64,000 bases of DNA from Arthrobacter sp. efr-133-TYG-118. Lineage in GTDB: Bacteria > Actinomycetota > Actinomycetes > Actinomycetales > Micrococcaceae. Each line of letters opens with the position of its first letter. Position 1 is the first letter of the stretch. The translations under genes and the position numbers were made by a program. Shown here piece after piece: positions 26,801-33,864 of this stretch. The DNA is taken from NCBI RefSeq assembly GCF_030209755.1, contig NZ_JARVRH010000013.1:62001-126000 (forward strand). Direction: 5' to 3'. The notes beneath the pieces are model-generated. The model made no database searches and was not told the DNA's origin. It saw only the letters and a list, made by a program, of their open reading frames with translations.

Positions 26801-27041
26801 GCTGGAACCTCCAAATTTCAAATGTGGCTCTACCTGTTCGCCAAGTGTGGCAGGCAACCCACGTCTTGCTTTGAAAAGGAGGTTCCAGCCCCCGGACCAC
26901 ATTTCCCGGACCCTTCTAATAGAGGGCCATCAGCGCCGGAACAAGATCCGGAGCGTCCAACAACCCGTCATCGGGGACAGGGGACCAAAAAGCTGGACGC
27001 TCCGGAAACGGTCCGGCGACAATGGGCCTTCAGAAGGGTCC
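26801..27041 (-). ncRNA. Candidate guide (bridge-type) RNA or structured leader upstream of the IS110 transposase
   Basis: Two long hairpins fill the noncoding end. The first pairs GCTGGAACCTCC (26801-26812) with GGAGGTTCCAGC (26878-26889), with an inner TTTCAAA/TTTGAAA stem (26816-26822 with 26870-26876). The second pairs 26908-26917 with 27032-27041 (10 bp), CGCCGG 26934-26939 with CCGGCG 27013-27018, and CCGGAGCGTCCA 26948-26959 with TGGACGCTCCGG 26994-27005. The alternating stems and internal loops resemble bridge RNA architecture. The first loop contains TGGCAGGC, also present in the target 8 nt from the insertion point. RNA function is inferred. Confidence 0.45.
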
Positions 27042-27095
27042 AGAGGCTCCACGGGGGTTTCGCCTAAGCCGGCCACCTCTTGCTACATATCGTCT

Positions 27096-27768
27096 AGACG
27101 TATGGCAGGCCGGAGGACCCACAACCCGCCGCATCGCCGAGGGCTTCCTGAAATGGGCCATCAAGACCAAAGCCGCTCCGGCAGGGCTGGCCATCGTCCC
27201 GCACCGCCGCGGCACCAGCCCCAAGCTCGCCAAATCAGGACAGGACGAAGCGCTCCACCGCGTGGTTAACACCGACGGACTCGAGCCACGAGACCGCGCC
27301 GCCGCGATCCTCATCCTCGTCTTCGGACAACAAGCCGAAAACATCGCGCGGCTAACCTGGGACGACGTCACCGTCACCGACGACTTAGTCACCGTCCAGC
27401 TCGGCAGCATCCAGATCGCGTTGCCAGACCCTTTAGCGCAACCTTGGCGGGAGCTCGCTGCAAACCCGGGCCACGAGCTGACCGCCGCGCACCCCAACAC
27501 CAAATGGGTGTTCCGCGGAGCGTCGCCTGGACGCCACATTCATCCTGGGCACCTCACGACCCGCCTCAGCAAACTCTTCAGCACCCGCGCTGCACGTCTG
27601 GGAACACTTCACGAACTCACCAAACTCGCACCCGTCGCCATCATCGCCGAAACCCTTGGCTACTCCCCCACGACCATTGAACGCCACGCTACTGGCTCTG
27701 CTGCTGCCTACGCCCAATACATCACCACAAGGGTGCATGCCAGGCGAGTTAGCGTGCCGCAGTCGTAG
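27096..27768 (+). pseudogene. 3' part of the interrupted zinc-ribbon recombinase-like gene
   Basis: It continues the protein begun at 24548: DVWQAGGPTTRRIAEGFLKW, then a tyrosine-recombinase-like core with LEPRDRAAAILILVFGQQAENIARLTWDDV (residues corresponding to the first Arg region; the motif spans about 30 residues). The C-terminal box where other recombinases have HxxR reads LHELTKLAPVAIIAETLGYS, so the second Arg is lost and the nucleophile Tyr is uncertain. It is probably a non-cutting partner of the first recombinase. Full length before interruption would be about 494 aa. Confidence 0.8.
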
Positions 27769-27801
27769 GAGTCGGGAGAAGGCGACCGGCCGGCGGAGCG
27801 T

Positions 27802-28434
27802 CTACGAGGGCGAAAGCTCACGAAACTTCTGGAGGGCCGGTCCCAAGGAGCGGCCGAGAAATTCAGTCCAGACCGCCGCGTCGTGTTCGTCGTAGTATGC
27901 GAACCAAACATCGCTTGAGTCGATTGTTGCGGAAGTTGGCGCAAACGATCGAAGGTAGTGCTCTCGTACCTCGGGTGGAAGTTGGAATAGGAACTGCTCG
28001 TCGGGAGCCGGCAACGCGACGGCGACTTGGCTGATGATGTTGAGCGCCTCTCGCCGGCCAACTTCATCGAGGAGCTGCCAAACCCGAGCACGCTTGAAGC
28101 CGGTTGCGCGTTCGGGGGTCTTTGATCGCTCGAGCTCGACTATGAATCGGTTGCCTGCACGGGGATCCCAACCGCTTTGGCCACACTGGGCGGCAATGAT
28201 GAGGTGATCATCGCCCCACGGCCGAGTCCAGGCATTGCTGCCCAGTCGCTTGAACCCCTCTTCCTTCAGCCAAGGTCCTAAACCCGTCCGAAGAACCTCG
28301 ACTAAGTCCCGGGATCTGAAGGTGTCTGCACGGGGCGCCCGACGGGCAACGTGGTCCCGACGCGTTCTTATGAATCTCACGATGTAACGATAAGGCGGCC
28401 GGCACCTTCCGAAGGACTGACGCTCGGCAGACAC
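27802..28434 (-). CDS. DUF4304-like protein
   Basis: A protein of up to 210 aa. The core LGPWLKEEGFKRLGSNAWTR followed by ARNRFIVELERS-like residues (here RAGNRFIVELERSKTPERA) fits the DUF4304 type, which has no known function and is often found near toxin or immunity genes. The longest frame starts at GTG 28434; a GTG at 28380 is equally possible. It lies inside the mobile island, on the opposite strand to the recombinase unit, 33 bp after it. Confidence 0.6.
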   Translation of the reverse strand: MSAERQSFGRCRPPYRYIVRFIRTRRDHVARRAPRADTFRSRDLVEVLRTGLGPWLKEEGFKRLGSNAWTRPWGDDHLIIAAQCGQSGWDPRAGNRFIVELERSKTPERATGFKRARVWQLLDEVGRREALNIISQVAVALPAPDEQFLFQLPPEVREHYLRSFAPTSATIDSSDVWFAYYDEHDAAVWTEFLGRSLGPALQKFRELSPS

Positions 28435-28519
28435 GCGCCACCGGAACTATCGCCCTCCGATTGGACTACTCCCGGCCCATGAATAACCGTGCATGCCAGT
28501 TAAGTAGAACGAGTTCAAA

Positions 28520-28680
28520 CAGACGAGCCAAATGCTGACCCGTGGGCCTCTCGACGTCGTACATCAGAGCTCACGCGGGACGGTTCAGCGCTTTCAGCGA
28601 ACGAATATCCGTGGACCTGGTCGGCGCATCACGTGGATGAGTTCCTGGCCGACCGTCGCAGCTCCGACCAGGGTCTGGCG
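28520..28680 (+). pseudogene. Decayed N-terminal fragment of a second tyrosine recombinase
   Basis: Translation gives QMLTRG and later QRFQR in one frame, then after a frameshift NEYPWTWSAHHVDEFLADRR. These match QMLARG, ERFQRF and GEFPWQWRPADIDDFLADLR of the intact recombinase at 23.2-23.4 kb in order and spacing. Only about 55 codons remain. It marks a former copy of a related element near the right end of the island. Confidence 0.75.
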
Positions 28681-28989
28681 CTAAACCCATCGGCCCTCCG
28701 CTAAATCAGACCAAAAGTCGACACGATACGTCGGTAACGTCATGTCGGGCTCCCGGAAAAACTCGGCCGCGAAGTAGGCAGCAAGATGAATCCCGTCAGG
28801 CTTGCCCAACCAATCAACCCATCCAGGGCCCATCGGAGTACCCAGACTCAGCAGCCCCGCATGGTCAGCACTGAACCTGATACCAAATTGCTGCTCAACG
28901 TCGGCGATCTCGGCATTAGTTAAACCAGGACCCAACGGAATACGCGCCTCGTAAAGTGTCTCAATGGCTGTTTCGACGATAGAACCCAC
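28681..28989 (-). CDS. SMI1/KNR4 (SUKH)-like protein, probably truncated
   Basis: A 102-aa protein whose start, GLTNAEIADVEQQFGIRFSA, followed by a Gly/Trp-rich GPGWVDW, resembles the N-terminal half of SMI1/KNR4 proteins. These often act as immunity proteins against polymorphic toxins. Full members are usually 130-200 aa. This frame stops exactly where the decayed recombinase fragment ends on the other strand, so the 3' end was probably lost when the two were joined. No partner toxin is visible. Confidence 0.5.
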   Translation of the reverse strand: MGSIVETAIETLYEARIPLGPGLTNAEIADVEQQFGIRFSADHAGLLSLGTPMGPGWVDWLGKPDGIHLAAYFAAEFFREPDMTLPTYRVDFWSDLAEGRWV

Positions 28990-29049
28990 GCCTGAATCAT
29001 GACATCTACTACTCGTCCCACTTCAACACGCCTCGCTGCCAGTCAATGC

Positions 29050-29104
29050 ACGGGAGTTGCACTGGGTGCGATAACTCCCGTTCACCGAAGACTCGGACGT
29101 TTCC
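29050..29104 (+). repeat. 55-nt imperfect repeat, copy 2 (right flank of the island)
   Basis: Ungapped match to 22906-22960 with 12 differences. The stem arms are 9 bp here (ACGGGAGTT 29050-29058, AACTCCCGT 29073-29081). It is in the same orientation as copy 1, 6.1 kb away. Confidence 0.65.
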
Positions 29105-29875
29105 CAAAGGCACACCGCCGGGGCGGGCCGATTTCAGGCCAAACTCACAGGATACACAACGACTCACAGGAGCGCCGCTGGACAACCCTTTCCGCCCTTC
29201 GGCCGGTGCCACTCCCCCGAAAATACTCGCGCGAAGTGGTCTGCTGGACGAATTGAGTTCGGACTGCGGCTGGGTTCCGGGGCCGCGGGCCTGTTGACCG
29301 TTTTCAGGGGAGCACGCGGCATCGCACCCCTTCCTTCCCGATCCAACTCGTCGGCTACTTCCTGTGGCGCGAAGCCGAAAACAATGGCGGAACACTCACC
29401 GAGATCGAAGTTGCTCAAGCAAGAAGCTGACAACTCCGCAACCCTGCCCGGATAACGACCTGGCGCTGCGGCCAGAACGGCGCCGCAGCGCAGGCCACCG
29501 CTGGGACCACAAGCGCAAGAATCGACCGCGGCGCTGGGATTCTTCCCAGTCTCGGGTTTCAAAGTGCACTCGATGCAGATGAAGTCCCTCCTGGTCCGTC
29601 TTTGAAGCGATCCCTTTAAGGACCGTCCGGACAGGGCCTGGTACAGAAAGAATCCCAGGCAAAGTTTGTCAGCGAATCCGCGTTGGCCTCCGTCGGCCCG
29701 TTTCAACTGTCAAGTTTTTGACAGTTGAAGGCTCTGAAAATGCCTCCTTTCAAAACCGGACCGTTGAAAACCCAGCCCTTCTCTCGGATTGCGATTTGTC
29801 CGGCTCTCTACAAACAGGACCACCCCAAACGTGGTCGTCGCGCGTATGGACGCGCTTGAAGAGAGGGGAACATAA
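29105..29875. other. Gene-free stretch upstream of the surface protein, with a perfect palindrome
   Basis: About 770 bp with no convincing gene on either strand: open frames exist but have no recognisable domain or ribosome site. One clear element is the inverted repeat TTCAACTGTCAA (29702-29713) and TTGACAGTTGAA (29718-29729) with a 4-nt loop, about 150 bp before the next start codon. It may be an operator, or a hairpin in the leader. Each arm includes TTGACA, but no good -10 follows. Confidence 0.5.
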
Positions 29876-32194
29876 GTGAGTCAAAGAGGATTCAAACGGG
29901 ACCTCGGCAACCCGCCGGGAGTGACAACGGGCTGGCGGGCGTTCGCCAAGACCGGTGTCCTGGCAGTGGCCGGTGCTTTGGCCCTGTCCGCCGTCGGAAC
30001 CGGTGGCATCTTGGCCGCGCCTGCAGCGCAGGCCGCAACTGACCTGCCCGGCATGCACCAATCGGGCATCACAGTCCAGGCTCCGCCGCCTCGGGCGTTT
30101 GGAGATTGGTCGATGTGGCTGGGATCGCTCAACCTGAACGGTGCCGCCGGGGGTCCCACGGCATTCTGCTTCGATGTCGGGATTCCAGCGGGCCCGGCCG
30201 GATCCGGCGCGGTGGGTTCCCTGGGCAACCCACAGCTTAACTACGCGATCCAGAAGTACCAGGGTGACCCTGCTAACCATGCCGCTTTGGCGTACCTGAC
30301 GCACGAGCTCGCGGATCCGAGGTTCAACGTGCCGTGGAACGGCATTGGGGCTCCCTACCCTAACCTTCGGGATTCATCTGATCCGCAAATACCCGGTGTC
30401 CGCGCCCAGGCCGCGGCGATGCTCGCCGACGCCCAAGCCAACTCCGGTCCGTATTCCACGCAACCTAAACTCTCGATGGACGCGAACGGTCGCGGCGGCA
30501 CAATCACCTCGACGGAGCTGGTTTCCGCAGCCGGGAACAAGCTGAGCGGCTTCTCGGCCCGCGCCATCCTGAACGGCCCCGCCGTGTGGGCAGGAACGAA
30601 CTCCCAGGCAGTCAACCTCCATACCGGAGATCAGCTCGGCTTCGCGGCTACCGGAAACGGAACAGTGTCCGTAACGCTGACGATCGACGCCCCCGGGGTG
30701 TCGGCCACAACCTATTCGGTGCCCGGGTTCCAGAACCTTCTCGTTGCCAGCGGCGCTCAACCCGTCACGGGATCGTCAGCCGACGCCAGGGTGATCTTCG
30801 ATTTTCAACCTGAAGCAACGTCGACAGCCGGCCGGTTTGTGGAGGGCGGCAAGCCCCTGGTGGACGTCCTGCACGTGGCGTCCACGGGAAAGGCCAATGA
30901 CTGGGCGTTCGTGAACGGCGGCAACGTTCCGGCCCGCTTCAACATCGACTGGTATTACAGTCCGGTCAAACTCGCCCCGACGGCCAAGATTCCGGCAGCT
31001 GTCGTGAAGGTTGCTTCCGGAACGGGCACCGCAACGGGACCGAGCGACGTCACGGTGACCGCGGACAAGACGGCGGACAAGGCTGGCTACTATTACCCCG
31101 TGGCCCGCTTCTCCAAGGCGGCCCAGCCCGCCGAGCTGCAGCAATACTTCCGTGCCGACTGGACGGCAGGGTTCAACGATCCGAATGAGGAGACGATCCA
31201 GAAGTACGAACCCGAGGTGGTGACCAAGGCATCGGTCATTGAAAACGGCAAGGTCTACGACGTCATCACCGTCACCGGCAACGAGCCTGGCAAGGAACTC
31301 TCCGTGACAACGGATCTGGTTCTAACCTCCGCAGCCCCGATTGCCGGCGGCACCGACACCGCGCCGGCTGATGCCGAGGTCATCAGTACCGTCACCACGA
31401 AGGTCACCGGCAACGGCGAGTTCAAGACCCCGTCCGCCGAGGTCCCGTGGGAGAAGATCGTCGCCGAGAAGTGGGCGAAAGGACTGAAAGCCAACCTGTA
31501 CTTCTCCGAAAAGATCGACGGCACTGAGTCCACCAAGCCGTGGGACGGCAAAGAACTGCTGCCCAACGAAACCGTTCCATTCGAGAAGCCTTCGATAGTC
31601 ACCAAGGCCTCCGAGAGCGGCGTCGTGCCTCTCGTCGCTCACGACATCGGAATTGTCTCCGGCACCATCCCTTCCGGAACCGGCATCAAGGTCACCACGA
31701 AAGTGAGCCAGTACAAGTTTGACGACTCAACCGACGGTTCCGCCCAGGCCGTCTGCGCCAGCCCGTCTTGGACCTCCACGGAACAGGACATCACCACAGC
31801 AGGTGAAATCACCTACCCGAGCCACACCATCGCCCACAAAGGCACCTACGGGTACGTCGAGGAACTTAAGCTGACCCTCGACAAGGGCCGGGGCAAGGAA
31901 CCATTTACCGCGCAGTTGCACAAGGGCAACTGCGGCGAAAAGAACGAAAGCGTCATCGCCTTCCCCGAAGCAGTCACCGTTACCCCGGGCAAGCCGGCCC
32001 TGATGGTCAACACCGGATTCGCGCCCGCAACCGGCACAGTAGAAGAAGCCGGGCCGAGCATGCCCCTGCTCATCACAGGCGCCATCACCTTCGCATCGGC
32101 TCTCCTCGCCGGGGCAGGGCTGTTCTACCGCAAACGCTTCGCCAACCGAAGACTAGACGCGGCCAAAGTCCACGCGGACGAACACGCCGACTAG
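29876..32194 (+). CDS. Large secreted surface protein with C-terminal membrane anchor
   Basis: A 772-aa exported protein. The signal peptide is clear (basic start, TGVLAVAGALALSAVGTGGI, cleavage near AQAATD). Residues about 80-190 (GPTAFCFDVGIPAG, then NYAIQKYQGDPANHAALAYL) look like a thioester-type adhesin head domain; this is tentative. Ser/Thr/Val-rich beta modules follow to about 710. A membrane helix (PLLITGAITFASALLAGAGL) and basic tail close the protein. No canonical LPXTG is present: APATG at 716-720 is the closest. GTG start with GAGGGGA upstream. A sortase gene follows, so it is probably that enzyme's substrate. Confidence 0.8.
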   Translation: MSQRGFKRDLGNPPGVTTGWRAFAKTGVLAVAGALALSAVGTGGILAAPAAQAATDLPGMHQSGITVQAPPPRAFGDWSMWLGSLNLNGAAGGPTAFCFDVGIPAGPAGSGAVGSLGNPQLNYAIQKYQGDPANHAALAYLTHELADPRFNVPWNGIGAPYPNLRDSSDPQIPGVRAQAAAMLADAQANSGPYSTQPKLSMDANGRGGTITSTELVSAAGNKLSGFSARAILNGPAVWAGTNSQAVNLHTGDQLGFAATGNGTVSVTLTIDAPGVSATTYSVPGFQNLLVASGAQPVTGSSADARVIFDFQPEATSTAGRFVEGGKPLVDVLHVASTGKANDWAFVNGGNVPARFNIDWYYSPVKLAPTAKIPAAVVKVASGTGTATGPSDVTVTADKTADKAGYYYPVARFSKAAQPAELQQYFRADWTAGFNDPNEETIQKYEPEVVTKASVIENGKVYDVITVTGNEPGKELSVTTDLVLTSAAPIAGGTDTAPADAEVISTVTTKVTGNGEFKTPSAEVPWEKIVAEKWAKGLKANLYFSEKIDGTESTKPWDGKELLPNETVPFEKPSIVTKASESGVVPLVAHDIGIVSGTIPSGTGIKVTTKVSQYKFDDSTDGSAQAVCASPSWTSTEQDITTAGEITYPSHTIAHKGTYGYVEELKLTLDKGRGKEPFTAQLHKGNCGEKNESVIAFPEAVTVTPGKPALMVNTGFAPATGTVEEAGPSMPLLITGAITFASALLAGAGLFYRKRFANRRLDAAKVHADEHAD

Positions 32195-32223
32195 AAGCCC
32201 CTACCGGGCACCACTAAATAGAT

Positions 32224-32272
32224 GCGGGGCACCCGGATCTCGCCGTCCCGGCAGATCGGTAGGGTGCCCCGC
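32224..32272. terminator. Stem-loop between the surface protein and sortase genes
   Basis: GCGGGGCACCC (32224-32234) pairs perfectly with GGGTGCCCCGC (32262-32272) across a 27-nt loop. There is no T-tract, so it may attenuate rather than stop transcription between the two genes. Confidence 0.6.
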
Positions 32273-32292
32273 CCTACACCAAGGAAAGTCCA

Positions 32293-32952
32293 ATGATTGA
32301 AACCCGCAACTATCCCGACGCCCGGTGGAACCGCGTTGCGCTGACTGTTGTGGTCATTTGTACCGTGGCCGGAGCAACCGCGGGCGTCTTGGCCTTCACA
32401 TCACCGCCCGCTCCGCCAACGGCTCAGCTGGCACCTGTCCTGGCTCCGTTTACTGCCGCAGGACCGGACACCTACACAGGGCCAACCGAGGTACCCAACC
32501 TTCCGCCTGACACGCTCTCCATCCCCGGCGTGGACCTCAAAGTAAGTCTCGTGGACGAAGGCCGTGACGATTCCGGCTACCTGGTGATCCCGGAATCCTC
32601 CAAAGCCGCCCGCTACACAGGGTCCGCGGCTGTCTGCGCCGCAAAGGGATCGACCCTGCTCGCCGGGCACGTGAACTTCCCGGATGGGTCGCTGGCGCCT
32701 ATGGTTTCCCTCGTCCAGGTGGCCAAGGGCATGCCCCTCTATGTATCCGACAAGTCCGGCGTTACCTGCCGGTACAAGATCACCAGCCTGGAATCGCTGG
32801 CCAAGACGTCCCTGCCCCCAGGTTCCTTTGCCACTGAGGGACCACCGTTACTGCGGGTCGTCACCTGTGATCTTGCCAGCCCCTTCGTGCGGATTGCCGG
32901 GCATGCCCAGTTCGCCAACAACACGATCGCCACCGCAATCCCCTGGCCGTGA
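32293..32952 (+). CDS. Class F-type sortase
   Basis: A 219-aa transpeptidase that would attach secreted proteins to the cell wall. An N-terminal membrane anchor lies at about residues 14-36, then a Pro/Thr-rich linker. The catalytic triad is visible: His126 in LLAGHVNFPDG, Cys192 in LRVVTCDLASP and Arg200 in FVRIAGHAQF. The compact catalytic domain and short loop before the Cys fit actinobacterial class F. GGAAA precedes the ATG. It lies 98 bp after the surface protein gene in the same direction, a usual substrate-enzyme pairing. Confidence 0.9.
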   Translation: MIETRNYPDARWNRVALTVVVICTVAGATAGVLAFTSPPAPPTAQLAPVLAPFTAAGPDTYTGPTEVPNLPPDTLSIPGVDLKVSLVDEGRDDSGYLVIPESSKAARYTGSAAVCAAKGSTLLAGHVNFPDGSLAPMVSLVQVAKGMPLYVSDKSGVTCRYKITSLESLAKTSLPPGSFATEGPPLLRVVTCDLASPFVRIAGHAQFANNTIATAIPWP

Positions 32953-32985
32953 CTCACCTCATAGGTCCAGCGCGAGTTGGCTGCG

Positions 32986-33864
32986 TCATGCAGGGATGTC
33001 CTCCCGGGAATGCGCTATGAGTGACGAGTAGGTTCTGGTTCGGGTCTTCTTGGGCCTCGCCTTGCTCCAGACCAGCGATGCCAACGCGTCCTGGACCCCG
33101 GGAAGGGCAAGAGCGTTGGCAGGCGAAATTCCGTGGAGGCGGCCCCAAAGGTATCCGCGTTCGCTGCACACGAAGTCCACAAGTGCCCTTTTGTGTCCCT
33201 TGGGCACGCAGCTCAGCGCCCTGTTCGTTTCCAGCCGGGACATCGCGGCCCCCGGCTCTGACCGGCATCCGGCCTCCTCCATGTGCCGGGCTGCTCGATG
33301 CTCGATCACCTTCAGGCCCTCCTCTGCGACGTCGCCATGCCAGCCAGCCCTGATCAACAACGCCTTCAGTTCCTCCCAGAGAGGCGATGAACCGGCGGGC
33401 AATGGCGACATGGCCAGCGGGATCTGAGGCCACTCGCACTCATGGCCATACACCGATACCAGCGGCGCCCCCTCCCCCAGGCCGTGGTTCTCCTTCACCT
33501 CCGCCCAAACGCCGTCCCGCACATCACGCTCCGAGAGCCAGTGGCGTTGGGTGATAGTCGAGGTTCGGAGCCCGTTGCGGACCACCGTAAGCAGCCACGC
33601 GCACGCCGGGACATCCGTGGGGATCCCGCTGTCGCAAAGAACTTCCGTGGCGTAGAACAGTGGATCTTCGGGGTCGATCGAGGGGAACTCGTGCTGAAAC
33701 CGGGACAATAGCGCCGGAAGAAATGACCCGAACAACTCCCGGGTCGCTGAACCGTTTTGGCCTTCTCTCCGCCATCTTGCTACCAGGTCCAGCAAAAAGG
33801 CGTCGCGTTCGGCTGAAGTCGAAAACTGCCCGTACGTTTCTGGACTCACGCTGCGACACCCCAC
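32986..33864 (-). CDS. Unknown protein with faint sigma-factor-like N-terminal region
   Basis: A 292-aa protein with no family that I recognise. Residues about 35-115 (FLPALLSRFQHEFPSIDPED, then ACAWLLTVVRNGLRTST) follow the hydrophobic and acidic pattern of sigma-70 region 2, where WLxTVxRN is common, but this is weak. The C-terminus is rich in Arg/Lys (KARPKKTRTRTY). There is no signal peptide or membrane segment. It overlaps the preceding HTH-like gene by 19 nt, so the two are probably made together. Confidence 0.6.
   Translation of the reverse strand: MGCRSVSPETYGQFSTSAERDAFLLDLVARWRREGQNGSATRELFGSFLPALLSRFQHEFPSIDPEDPLFYATEVLCDSGIPTDVPACAWLLTVVRNGLRTSTITQRHWLSERDVRDGVWAEVKENHGLGEGAPLVSVYGHECEWPQIPLAMSPLPAGSSPLWEELKALLIRAGWHGDVAEEGLKVIEHRAARHMEEAGCRSEPGAAMSRLETNRALSCVPKGHKRALVDFVCSERGYLWGRLHGISPANALALPGVQDALASLVWSKARPKKTRTRTYSSLIAHSREDIPA

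Larger units (their letters stand above)
25357..27095 (-). mobile_element. IS110-family insertion sequence (about 1739 bp)
   Basis: The element splits the zinc-ribbon recombinase gene. Both junctions share TCT (25354-25356 and 27093-27095), and removing the 1739 bp between them restores an open frame. Subterminal inverted repeats GATATGTAG (25357-25365) and CTACATATC (27083-27091) are present, a feature of the IS1111 group. There is no longer target duplication, as expected for this family. One transposase gene is on the minus strand, with about 296 bp of noncoding DNA upstream and 348 bp downstream, both structured. Confidence 0.88.

Noticed and set aside
29164..29706. 180-codon minus-strand open frame in the gene-poor stretch
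   Set aside because: No domain, no ribosome site, Cys/Arg-rich translation unlike neighbours.
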